Below, one piece after another: positions 23,431-30,635 of a stretch of 64,000 bases of DNA. The position numbers and the translations under genes were made by a program. Position 1 is the stretch's first letter, and each line of letters begins with the position of its first letter. The DNA comes from Streptomyces niger (GTDB lineage: Bacteria > Actinomycetota > Actinomycetes > Streptomycetales > Streptomycetaceae), in NCBI RefSeq assembly GCF_000718305.1, contig NZ_JOFQ01000012.1, forward strand, positions 186,001 to 250,000. The letters are read 5' to 3'. The notes below the pieces were generated by a model. The model had not been told where the DNA came from, searched no databases, and saw only the letters and a list, made by a program, of their open reading frames with translations.

Positions 23431-23545
23431 TGGCAAGGTGTGAAGGCGCCGCCGCCGTTCGGTGTGCCGACGTACGGCGGTTGGCTGTCCTTGGCTGTCC
23501 TTTCGTCATGTTGCGACGGTCGTCGGGTGACGGCGTGAGGCCGGG

Positions 23546-23564
23546 TGGTGCCATGATGGCGCCA
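23546..23564. promoter_or_regulatory. Second array of two TGGYGCCA boxes at 11-bp spacing
   Basis: TGGTGCCA (23546-23553) and TGGCGCCA (23557-23564), again 11 bp apart and on the same face of the helix. It lies about 145 bp upstream of the regulator start and 44 bp from the lysA stop, the likely promoter zone of the regulator-P450 unit. Confidence 0.65.
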
Positions 23565-23607
23565 CCCGGCCTCGCTTGCCTCGTCAGCTCTTCGCCGGAG
23601 AGGAGGG

Positions 23608-24963
23608 CTAGCTGCCGATGTCGCGGCTGCGCAGATCCTCCAGCGTCTCGCGGCGTACGAGGAGGCGCACCGCACCGTCCCGCACGGCGGCCACCGGCGG
23701 GCGGCCGACGAGGTTGTAGGCGGAGGCCATGGACAGGTGGTACGCGCCGGCAGCCGGCACGGCGAGCAGGTCGCCGGGCCGGACGTCGCCGGGCAGCGGC
23801 ACACCGGCCGCGAGCACGTCACCGGCCTCGCAGTGCCGGCCGACCACGGTCACCGGGGCGGGCTCGGCGTACGAGTGCCGTCCTACGAGGCGCGGCGCGT
23901 AGCGCACCCCGTAGAGCGCAGGCCTCGGGTTGTCGCTCATCCCGCCGTCCACGGCCACGAAGGTGTGCGCCTCGGTGCGCTTGACGGCGAGCACCCGGTA
24001 CAGCGCGACGCCCGAGGGGCCCGCGATGGCCCGTCCCGGTTCGATGACGAGCCGGGGCACGGTGAGGCCGGCCGTCGCGCAGCTCTCGATGAGCTCGGCG
24101 CGTACCTTCCTGGCGAGCGCCGGGACGTCCAGCGCGGGCTCGCCCGGCCGGTAGGCGATGCCGTGCCCGCCACCGAGATCCAGCTCGGGCGGCACCACGC
24201 CATGGGTGTCGCGGACGCGGGCCATCAGCCCCACCATCCGGCGCACCGCGGCGAGATAGGGCTTGGTGCTCGTGATCTGTGACCCCAAGTGGCAGTGGAG
24301 TCCGGCCAGTTCGAGGCCGGGTTGGGTGAGGACCCGGGCGACGGCGTGCTGCGCACTGCCGTCCGCGACCGACAGGCCGAACTTCTGGTCGCCCGTGCCG
24401 GTACGGATCTTCTCGTGCGCCCCGGCGGTGATCCCGGGCACCACTCGGACCATGACCTTCACGCGGGTCCGCGCGGCGCCGGCCGCGGCCGCGAGGCGGG
24501 CGATCTCCGAGGGGCTGTCGATGACGATGCGACCCACGCCGAGCCGGAGCGCGGTCTCCAGGTCGTACGGGCTCTTGGCGTTGCCGTGCAGCAGGATGCG
24601 CTCGGGCGGCACGCCCGCCGCGACCGCCAGCTCCAGCTCGCCCGCCGAGCAGACATCCAGCCCGAGCCCTTCCTCGGCCACCCAGCGCGCCATGGCCCGG
24701 CACAGGAAGGCCTTGGCCGCGTACCGGATGTCGGCATCGGGGAAGGCGTGCACGTACGTACGACAGCGGGTCCGTACCTCGTCCTCGTCGAGCAGGTAGA
24801 GCGGCGTACCGAAGCGCTCGGCGGCCTCGGCGAGCGGCACGCCGCCCACGGCCAGGTCCCCGGTGGACAGCGGAACGGTGGAGGAGGGCCAGACGGACAG
24901 TTCGGCCGGCCCGGCGGGATCGCCCGCCACGGGTGCGGCGGGCGGCAGTCCTACGGTGGTCAT
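23608..24963 (-). CDS. lysA: Diaminopimelate decarboxylase
   Basis: A 451-aa PLP enzyme converting meso-diaminopimelate to L-lysine. PLP lysine K84 lies in RYAAKAFLC. Other signatures: HCHLGSQI, GGGHGIAY, EPGRAIAGPSG, the CEAGD motif contributing the catalytic Cys across the dimer, and GAYHLSMASAYN near the C-terminus. ATG 24963 overlaps the stop of the upstream SAV_915-type gene by 4 nt (ATGA). The 40-residue N-terminal extension is Pro-rich. Streptomyces often carry a second lysA next to thrA/argS; this isolated copy with an unusual partner may be a paralogue used in secondary metabolism (inference). Confidence 0.93.
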   Translation of the reverse strand: MTTVGLPPAAPVAGDPAGPAELSVWPSSTVPLSTGDLAVGGVPLAEAAERFGTPLYLLDEDEVRTRCRTYVHAFPDADIRYAAKAFLCRAMARWVAEEGLGLDVCSAGELELAVAAGVPPERILLHGNAKSPYDLETALRLGVGRIVIDSPSEIARLAAAAGAARTRVKVMVRVVPGITAGAHEKIRTGTGDQKFGLSVADGSAQHAVARVLTQPGLELAGLHCHLGSQITSTKPYLAAVRRMVGLMARVRDTHGVVPPELDLGGGHGIAYRPGEPALDVPALARKVRAELIESCATAGLTVPRLVIEPGRAIAGPSGVALYRVLAVKRTEAHTFVAVDGGMSDNPRPALYGVRYAPRLVGRHSYAEPAPVTVVGRHCEAGDVLAAGVPLPGDVRPGDLLAVPAAGAYHLSMASAYNLVGRPPVAAVRDGAVRLLVRRETLEDLRSRDIGS

Positions 24964-25334
24964 GCGGCGCGCCCCCGAAGGAGGAAGGGGGCGGCCGGCG
25001 CGGCGGTGCGGTCGGGGACGTCGGTGCGGTGGGGCCTGGCGGCGTGCGGGTTCGGTGCGGCGAAGCGGGGGTCGACGGTGATGCGGGTGACGCCCAGCGG
25101 GGCGACGAGGGCGCGCAGCGCCGGCTCGGCCAGCCGGATCCACGCCACGCCGGGGCCGAGCGCCCCCACGAGCCGGTGCTCCGAGGTGAAGCCGACGGCC
25201 GTGCGGCAGCCGAGCGGCGTACGGCACAGGCGGGCCGCGTAGCCCATGGGTCCCGGCCGGACGGGCACGTACAGCGGCCCGGCCGGGACGTGTTCGAGGG
25301 GCTCCGGGTCTTCGGTGAACAGGCTCTCCGCCAT
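24960..25334 (-). CDS. SAV_915-family small protein
   Basis: A 124-aa protein with the features of the small actinobacterial SAV_915 family: PAGPLYVPVRPGPMGYAARLCRTPLGCRTAVGFTSEHRL followed by WIRLAEPALRALVAPLGVTRITVDP. The Pro/Arg-rich tail is disordered. Function is unknown; SseB-like folds in this group are thought to act in regulation or protein interaction. It is the first gene of a two-gene operon with lysA. The family call is from memory of its conserved core. Confidence 0.75.
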   Translation of the reverse strand: MAESLFTEDPEPLEHVPAGPLYVPVRPGPMGYAARLCRTPLGCRTAVGFTSEHRLVGALGPGVAWIRLAEPALRALVAPLGVTRITVDPRFAAPNPHAARPHRTDVPDRTAAPAAPFLLRGRAA

Positions 25335-25443
25335 GGCGTTCTCCAGGTGGTACGAGGTGGGTGGCAGCGGCCCCGACGCGGTGAGGGCGAGCCGGGGCCG
25401 CTGCAGACGGTATGTCCGGGACGACGGCCGGCCCGGTGGTCCA

Positions 25444-25501
25444 TGACGGGACGCTGACGGTGAGCGGGACGCTCCTGACGGAATGCTGACGCGTTCTGAC
25501 G
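25444..25501. promoter_or_regulatory. Helically phased TGACG direct repeats upstream of the SAV_915/lysA operon
   Basis: TGACG occurs at 25444, 25455, 25476, 25487 and 25497, with spacings of 11, 21, 11 and 10 bp. Direct repeats on one helix face are how SARP- and PhoP-type winged-helix activators bind in Streptomyces, but the motif does not match a known consensus exactly. Confidence 0.5.
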
Positions 25502-25571
25502 AATGCCGGACCGTCGGCGACCGGTCGGGGCGTCACCGTGTGCGCGGGGTATCACCACCTCAGTGGTGGGG

Positions 25572-25620
25572 CGTCAAGGGGCCGTCAAAGCAGGCCCGTT
25601 GCGGTGTCAGTACGGCATCA
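25572..25620. promoter_or_regulatory. Phased GTCA-type direct repeats upstream of the 25662 membrane protein
   Basis: CGTCAA (25572), CGTCAA (25583), TGTCAG (25605) and CATCAA (25616) fall on an exact 11-bp grid with one position (25594) unmatched. The layout resembles the 11-bp direct-repeat units of PhoP or SARP-like regulators. A CACCAC-CTCA-GTGGTG hairpin-like palindrome sits just upstream (25552-25567). Confidence 0.5.
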
Positions 25621-25661
25621 AGGGGGAGTGCGGCGGCCGGCGGCGTCCTTACCGTCGACGC

Positions 25662-26198
25662 ATGGAGTGCAGCCGCCACGAGTGTCCGCAGCCGCCTGAA
25701 GCGTCCGTCCGGGACCGCCGGTGGGCCGCCGGACTACGGGACGCCTGCCGGTACGCCGCGGCGTTCCTGGGGCTTCTGCTCCTGCTCGACAGCGCGTCGG
25801 GGCGGCTGACGCCCCTGCGGGCCGCACTGTGGGGGGTGCTTGCGGTGCTGCTGTTCGCCGTGCTGCTGCCGCCCCGCGTCACCGCGGGCCCCGGCCGGCT
25901 GGCCGTACGGGGGCTGCTGCGGGAGCGGCGGGTCCGTACCGACCTGCTGGTCTCGGTCCGCAGGACGGACGGGGTCGCGCAGCGGCTGGTGCTGCGTGAC
26001 GTGTGCGGGGGCCGGGTCGAGATCGATCCGGCGGTGCTGACGGGGGACCCCGCGCTCTGGCGGCTCGTCGAGGCGGGCACCCGGAGGGCGGCCGAGCGCG
26101 GGCTCCTGCTCTGCGGTGCGACCGTGCTGCGGCAACTGACGCGGCAGGTCGACAGTGAGACGGCGCGCCTGGTCTTCAAGGTGTCCGGCCTTCGGTAG
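25662..26198 (+). CDS. Small membrane protein with possible PH-like domain
   Basis: A 178-aa protein. A Cys-containing N-terminus (MECSRHECPQPPE) is followed by two TM helices at about residues 35-51 and 57-71. A basic soluble domain begins GRLAVRGLLRERRVRTDLLVSVRRTDGVAQRLVLRDVCGGRVEID, whose strand pattern suggests a bacterial PH-like fold. No function can be assigned. There is no ribosome site upstream of ATG 25662, but TACCGT (25650-25655) sits 6 nt before the ATG, which fits a leaderless transcript. Divergent from the SAV_915/lysA operon across an unusual repeat-rich promoter. Confidence 0.7.
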   Translation: MECSRHECPQPPEASVRDRRWAAGLRDACRYAAAFLGLLLLLDSASGRLTPLRAALWGVLAVLLFAVLLPPRVTAGPGRLAVRGLLRERRVRTDLLVSVRRTDGVAQRLVLRDVCGGRVEIDPAVLTGDPALWRLVEAGTRRAAERGLLLCGATVLRQLTRQVDSETARLVFKVSGLR

Positions 26199-26216
26199 GC
26201 AGCGGGCCTCTGGGGC

Positions 26217-26240
26217 GACCGGTACGGTTCCGTGCCGGTC
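26217..26240. terminator. Weak hairpin between converging genes
   Basis: GACCGGTACGG and CCGTGCCGGTC pair with one G-U wobble around a very short loop. The position after the membrane-protein stop and before the stop of the opposing small-protein gene suggests a bidirectional terminator. Confidence 0.45.
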
Positions 26241-26249
26241 CCGGCCGGA

Positions 26250-26429
26250 TCACCGGTCGCGGTGCCGCTCCGTGTCCCGGTCCGTGTCGTCGCCCTCCGC
26301 CTGTGACGGCGTGGTGCGGGGCATGTCGCGGCTGCGCCCGGAGCCTTCCGGTCGTCCGCGCTCCGGCTCCTGGCGCTCGCCCTCGGCCTGCGAGGGCGTC
26401 GGTTCGTACCTCGGGTCTGCGTCGCGCAT
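26250..26429 (-). CDS. 59-aa hydrophilic protein with TPSQAEG repeats
   Basis: ATG 26429 is preceded by GGGAGG at 5 nt, a strong ribosome site. The product is highly charged (Arg, Asp, Glu) with no hydrophobic core and contains the motif TPSQAEG twice: YEPTPSQAEGERQEPERG and PRTTPSQAEGDDTDRD. It is probably disordered. Similar short PSQAEG-containing proteins occur in Streptomyces genomes as hypothetical proteins. No function known. Confidence 0.65.
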   Translation of the reverse strand: MRDADPRYEPTPSQAEGERQEPERGRPEGSGRSRDMPRTTPSQAEGDDTDRDTERHRDR

Positions 26430-26610
26430 GTGCGCCTCCCGGTCTTGCCGGTCGTCTCGTCCGGCACGGGTGCCGGAGCGATCATCGAGTACCCGGTGGC
26501 ATTCGCTGCAAACCGCTGCAAATACCTGGATGGCGCACGGATGTCGCACCGGCAACGCGCGGAAGTGCGGGAAGGCGTGGCGAGCGGGGGCGGGGCGGGG
26601 CGCGTACGGC

Positions 26611-27135
26611 CTATGCCTCCGCGAGCGCCTTGACGCCCTCCAAAGTGGCCGTCATGCCCGTACGGAGCTCCGCGAGGCGAGCCTCTATGAGGTGCTCCTC
26701 GCGGTCGGGCATCCGGGCGATGACCGTGCTGAGCCCGGAGGCGCCGGGCCCGATGCGTACGGAGTGCCGCAGCAGGACGCCCCCAAAGGCGGGCGTCAGG
26801 GTGAAGCGCCAGGTGGCGAGCGCCTGCGCAGGGTCCGTGACGGGTGCGCCGAACCGGCCGGCGGTGTCCAGGACCGCCCAACCGAACTCGTGCCCGGCGG
26901 CAACGGTGACCAGTTGCGAGACGGTCCGCCACTCGCCGATCTTCGGGTGCCGGTTGTGTCCGGCGAAGCGTGCGCCGACAGCGGGCGCGGTGGCGCCGTC
27001 CAGCCACTCCACCCGCTGCAGTTCGGGGCTCAACCGGGCGGGCAGGCCGATGTCGCTGACCAGCCCCCAGACCCGCGGCGCCGCGGCCGCGATCCGTATC
27101 TCGCACTCGGCCTTCGGGCCGTCGGCATAACGCAT
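26611..27135 (-). CDS. SRPBCC-family (START-like) protein
   Basis: A 174-aa helix-grip fold. The N-terminal CEIRIAAAAPRVWGLVSDIGLPARLSPELQRVEWLDGAT is the standard start of polyketide-cyclase/dehydrase-like SRPBCC proteins; the C-terminal long helix is IARMPDREEHLIEARLAELRTGMTATLEGVKAL. These bind hydrophobic ligands in a central cavity. GAGG lies 7 nt upstream of ATG 27135; longer starts lack a site. It is a single gene with no clear operon partner. Ligand unknown. Confidence 0.85.
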   Translation of the reverse strand: MRYADGPKAECEIRIAAAAPRVWGLVSDIGLPARLSPELQRVEWLDGATAPAVGARFAGHNRHPKIGEWRTVSQLVTVAAGHEFGWAVLDTAGRFGAPVTDPAQALATWRFTLTPAFGGVLLRHSVRIGPGASGLSTVIARMPDREEHLIEARLAELRTGMTATLEGVKALAEA

Positions 27136-27300
27136 CGTGTGTCCTCGTCTCCTTCGGTCGTGCAGAAAGTATTGGCCAAAGGAGCCGAGTTCATCACCTT
27201 CACACATTTCACAGAAAAACCGCTGAATGTTCGACTAGTTCGATATTCTGGTGTCCTGCTGAGTCCTTCCGGGGCTCGGCCCGACATCTGAGGATGCGCG

Positions 27301-27753
27301 TTGCTTCGTACACGTACGCTCGCCACCGCGGTGACCGCCGCCGCGTGCGCCGGGATCCTTGCCCTGCCCGCCCAGGCCGAGGCGGCCGGCTCGGTCCATC
27401 TGTACAAGATCTACTACGACAGCCCGGGCAAGGACACCCGCTCCAACTCCAGCCTGAACGCCGAGTACGTGCAGATACGCAACACCACCGGCCGGAGCGT
27501 GAGCTTGAAGGGCTGGACGCTGGTGGACGCCTCGCGCCACAAGTACACCTTCGGTACGTACTCCCTCGGCTCCGGCAAGACCGTGACCGTGCGCACCGGC
27601 AAGGGCAGCAACACCCAGGCCACCCGCTATCAGGGCCGGGCCGCCTACGTCTGGAACAACGACAGGGACACCGCGACGCTGCGCACGTCCGCCGGTCGCG
27701 TCCAGGACACCTGCTCGTACAACTCCACGCGGTCCGACTACAAGATGTGCTGA
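27301..27753 (+). CDS. Secreted lamin-tail-domain (LTD) protein
   Basis: A 150-aa exported protein. The signal peptide is clear: basic MLRTRT, hydrophobic LATAVTAAACAGILAL, cleavage near PAQAEAA. The mature domain is an Ig-like lamin-tail fold: NAEYVQIRNTTGRSVSLKGWTLVDASRHKYTFGTYSLGSGKTVTVRTGKG...YVWNNDRDTATLRTSAGRVQDTCSY. Two C-terminal cysteines could form a disulfide. The start is TTG 27301 with GAGG 7 nt upstream. LTD proteins in Streptomyces are extracellular, sometimes attached to nucleases; this one is a stand-alone domain of unknown role. Confidence 0.88.
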   Translation: MLRTRTLATAVTAAACAGILALPAQAEAAGSVHLYKIYYDSPGKDTRSNSSLNAEYVQIRNTTGRSVSLKGWTLVDASRHKYTFGTYSLGSGKTVTVRTGKGSNTQATRYQGRAAYVWNNDRDTATLRTSAGRVQDTCSYNSTRSDYKMC

Positions 27754-27768
27754 GCCGGGCGCAGCGGA

Positions 27769-27808
27769 GCCGTCCGCCGGGCGCCGAAGCGGCCCGACGG
27801 CGGACGGC
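27769..27808. terminator. Terminator hairpin after the LTD gene
   Basis: A perfect 11-bp GC stem (27769-27779 with 27798-27808) and an 18-nt loop, with further outer pairing (CGGAG/CTCCG). It lies 15 nt after the LTD stop codon. Confidence 0.7.
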
Positions 27809-27940
27809 GCCGCTCCGGGCGTGCCTCCGGGCGGCCCCGCCCGGTCACCGCGAGCGTTGCGGGACGCCTCCGGGCGCGTGATGATGGCTGCCTGGAGCGA
27901 CGGCGCCGGACGCGGCGCGTCGGTCACAAGGGAGCGAGCG

Positions 27941-28342
27941 ATGACCGAACCCGGTGACCTGCGGCAGACGTACGCATTCAGCTGCACCGGATGCGGGCAT
28001 GCCTGGAAGCAGACCTACGACATCGTGATCGTCACCGATGCCGAGGGCCGTCGCTCCCAGGCGTACCGCATCGAGGGGCGCAAGGTGCGCTCCCCGCTCA
28101 CCTCACCCGTCTGCCCGCACTGCGACAGCGGGCGGGTGCACGCGGTGCCGACGGGGCTTGCCGAACGGGCCCTGAAGGCGGAGACCGTGGCGCGGTCCCG
28201 CCCCGAACGCGGCGAGCACACGCCGCACTTGCCGCACGGACCCCACCTGCACCTGCGGCGCCGTTCGGGCCGCACGAACGCACAGGAACCCGCGCGCGTG
28301 CAGGACCGTACGGACACGAAGGACGAACCCCCGTCGCTGTGA
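27941..28342 (+). CDS. Zinc-ribbon-like small protein
   Basis: A 133-aa protein with two Cys pairs, C-T-G-C (FSCTGCGHAW) near residue 15 and C-P-H-C (SPVCPHCDSG) near residue 60, forming a zinc ribbon around a beta hairpin. The last 60 residues are His/Arg-rich and look disordered. AAGGGAG lies 6-7 nt upstream of ATG 27941. No homologous function recognised; possibly nucleic-acid binding. Confidence 0.75.
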   Translation: MTEPGDLRQTYAFSCTGCGHAWKQTYDIVIVTDAEGRRSQAYRIEGRKVRSPLTSPVCPHCDSGRVHAVPTGLAERALKAETVARSRPERGEHTPHLPHGPHLHLRRRSGRTNAQEPARVQDRTDTKDEPPSL

Positions 28343-28374
28343 CGGGTGCACGGCGGTGTCCGTCGGCCTCCGTA

Positions 28375-28539
28375 TCAGTGGCAACGGGGACCCGGCGAGG
28401 ACTCGGCCCCCGGGGGCGGCTGGTCCGCCGGGAGCGCGGAGGTCTCGACGAGGGCCCGGTGGAGGCGGTGCACGCCGTCCTCCAGTTGCGCGGTGCCCGG
28501 TGCGCTGACGTAGCTCAGCCGCAGGTGCGGGGCGGGCGC
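28375..28539 (-). pseudogene. C-terminal remnant of a MocR-type (GntR/aminotransferase) regulator
   Basis: Reading leftward, about 54 codons encode APAPHLRLSYVSAPG...LEDGVHRLHRALVE and a terminal Pro-rich tail with stop at 28375-28377. LRLSYVSAPG-x-LxxGVxRLxxAL is the last helix and strand of fold-type I aminotransferase domains in MocR regulators. Nothing upstream on this strand matches the rest of the ~400-residue domain. The remnant abuts, head to head, a truncated EamA gene, suggesting that a deletion removed the 5' parts of both. Confidence 0.6.
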
Positions 28540-29293
28540 TTCGGCGGCCGCGGCCTGCTGGCGGGCCTGCTCACCGCGGTCTGCCTGTGTGCGGCGCGGG
28601 TGCCGGTACCGGCACGACGGCACTGGCCCGGTCTGCTCACGGTGGCCGCCGGCTGCGTCATCGGCTTCCCCCTGCTGACCACGTTGGCCCTGCAGACCTC
28701 CATCACGGCGCACTCGGCCGTCGTCATCGGCATGCTGCCGCTGGCCACCGCGGTCGTCTCGACCGTCCTGACCGGCCGGCGCCCCTCGCGCCTCTTCTGG
28801 GCGGCCGCCGGATTCGGTGCGCTCACCGTGGCCGGGTTCACCCTCCAGCAGAGTCACGGCCTGCCGACCCTCGGGGACGCGTACCTCTTCGCCGCCCTGT
28901 TGGTGTGCGCCGCGGGGGTACGCGCAGGGCGGCCGGCTCGCGTCCCACATGCCCGGCTGGCAGGTCATCGCCTGGGGCGTCGTCGCGGCGCTGCCGGTGT
29001 CCGCCCTGGTCACCGCCTTCGCCCTGCCCACGGAGCCGGTGCACCTCACGGACCAGGCGGTCCTCGGCATGGCCTACATCGCCGCCGTCTCCCAGTTCGG
29101 CGGCTTCGTCATGTGGTACCGCGGGACGGCCGCCATCGGGGTGCCCAGGGCGAGTCGGATCCAGCTCGCGCAGCCTCTGCTCACCCTCGTGTGGTCGGTC
29201 CTGCTGATGGGCGAAGAGCCCTCTCCGCCGGCGCCCGTCGCGGCCCTGATCGTCCTCGGTTGCATCGCGGCGACCCAGCGCGCCCGCAGCTGA
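28540..29293 (+). pseudogene. EamA/DMT-family transporter, 5'-truncated and frameshifted
   Basis: Two frames together encode residues equivalent to about 45-300 of an EamA permease: first LLAGLLTAVCLCAARVPVPARRHWPGLLTVAAG...LLVCAAG, then after 28918 YAQGGRLASHMPGWQVIAWG...GCIAATQRARS. The switch requires removing one G from a GGGGG run (28914-28918). The first one to two TM helices and a start codon are missing; the open frame instead runs upstream into unrelated sequence. It is adjacent to the inverted MocR remnant, and MocR and EamA genes are frequently divergent neighbours in actinobacteria. The truncation makes it non-functional regardless of whether the frameshift is real. Confidence 0.7.
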
Positions 29294-29345
29294 CCTGCCC
29301 GGGGCCGGGCACCGGGTGCGCCACGGCGGCGCTCCACCGGGGCTC

Positions 29346-30446
29346 TCAGGGCGTCACGGCCAGCTCCAGGTACGCCGCGAGCAGGGCGAGGTGGAGGGCG
29401 CCCTGGAGGAGCGTGGCGCGGCCGGGAATGACCGTCAGGGTGCCGACGATCATCGTGAGGGCGAGCAGCACCATGTGGGTCGCGCCGAGGCCGAGGACGA
29501 GCGGGCCGGCCAGCCAGATGGACGCCGCGGCCACCGCGGGGATGGTGAGGCCGATGCTGGCCATGGCGGAGCCGAGGCCGAGGTTGAGGCTGGTCTGCAC
29601 CCGGTCGCGGGTGGCCGCGCGCACCGCGGCGATGGTTTCCGGCAGCAGCACCAGCAGTGCGATCACGATGCCGACCACCGCGGCCGGCAGACCGGCGGCC
29701 GCCACGCCGGCCTCGATGGTGGGGGAGACCCCTTTGGCGAGCCCCACCACCCCGACCAGCGCCAGGGCCAGCAGCCCCAGGCTGGCCAGGGCCACCCGGC
29801 GGCTGGGCGGGTCGGCGTGGTCGTCCTCGTCGACGACCTGGCCGGACGAGGTGACGGGCAGGAAGTAGTCGCGGTGGCGCCTGGTCTGGGTGGTCACGAA
29901 GAGCCCGTAGAGCACGATGGCGGCGAGCGCCGCGAACCCCAACTGGGCCGGGGCGAACTCCGGTCCCGGCTTGCTCGTGGTGAACGTGGGCAGCACAAGG
30001 CTCAGCCCGGCGAGCGTGGCCACCGTCCCGAACGCCGCCGAGGTGCCCTCGGCGTTGAAGACGGCGACCCGTCGCCGCACCGCGCTGATCAGCAGGGACA
30101 GTCCGACGATGCCGTTGCAGGTGATCATCACGGCGGCGAAGACGGTGTCCCGGGCGAGGGAGGCGGCCTTGTCCCCGCCGTCGGTCATCAGGGTGACGAT
30201 CAGCGCCACCTCGATGATGGTCACCGCCACCGCGAGCACGAGGGACCCGAAAGGCTCGCCCACCCGGTGGGCGACCACCTCCGCGTGGTGCACCGCCGCC
30301 AGGACGGCGCCGGCCAGGAAGCACGCCACGAGGGCCACGACCGGGCCGGGCAGCGAACGGCCCCAGGAGAGCGCGAGGAGGACGACGGAGAGGACGGGAA
30401 GGGCGGTGGTCCAGTGGCCGGCGACCGCCCGGACGGTACGCAGCAT
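29346..30446 (-). CDS. chaA: Calcium/proton (cation/H+) antiporter, ChaA type
   Basis: A 366-aa CaCA-superfamily antiporter with about 11 TM helices in two inverted halves. The alpha-repeat signatures are visible: HHAEVVAHRVGEPFGSLVLAVAVTIIEVALIV near residue 55 and LLVLLPETIAAVRAATRDRVQTSLNLGLGSAMASIGLTIPAV near residue 260, with the conserved Glu residues of the transport site. A soluble acidic loop (VVDEDDHADPP) separates the halves. It exports Ca2+ or Na+ in exchange for protons. No operon partner is evident; the upstream region is shared with the acyl-CoA dehydrogenase gene, divergently. Confidence 0.92.
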   Translation of the reverse strand: MLRTVRAVAGHWTTALPVLSVVLLALSWGRSLPGPVVALVACFLAGAVLAAVHHAEVVAHRVGEPFGSLVLAVAVTIIEVALIVTLMTDGGDKAASLARDTVFAAVMITCNGIVGLSLLISAVRRRVAVFNAEGTSAAFGTVATLAGLSLVLPTFTTSKPGPEFAPAQLGFAALAAIVLYGLFVTTQTRRHRDYFLPVTSSGQVVDEDDHADPPSRRVALASLGLLALALVGVVGLAKGVSPTIEAGVAAAGLPAAVVGIVIALLVLLPETIAAVRAATRDRVQTSLNLGLGSAMASIGLTIPAVAAASIWLAGPLVLGLGATHMVLLALTMIVGTLTVIPGRATLLQGALHLALLAAYLELAVTP

Positions 30447-30574
30447 GGCTCGACCCTCTCAGAACACCCGGCGGCCTGCGCGCGGAGGAAGTCCGGCCTG
30501 GCCCGTCCGTAGGGCGGCCGGGGCGGACACACGCCCTGCGGGGCTTCCGACGGTCCCTGCCCCTTCCGTATTAC

Positions 30575-30588
30575 TGGAACGCGTTCTA
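30575..30588. promoter_or_regulatory. KstR-like palindrome upstream of the acyl-CoA dehydrogenase gene
   Basis: TGGAACGCGTTCTA fits the TnnAACnnGTTnnA pattern described for KstR, the TetR repressor of actinobacterial steroid catabolism. It ends 47 bp before the acyl-CoA dehydrogenase start. No kstR gene is in the window. Confidence 0.6.
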
Positions 30589-30635
30589 CCGTGCGGGCGA
30601 CCCTACGGACCGCGGGACCGGGACAGGGAGGGGCC

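Noticed and set aside
25552..25567. Terminator-like hairpin CACCAC-CTCA-GTGGTG
   Set aside because: It lies in a divergent promoter region with no gene ending into it; more likely part of the regulatory region.
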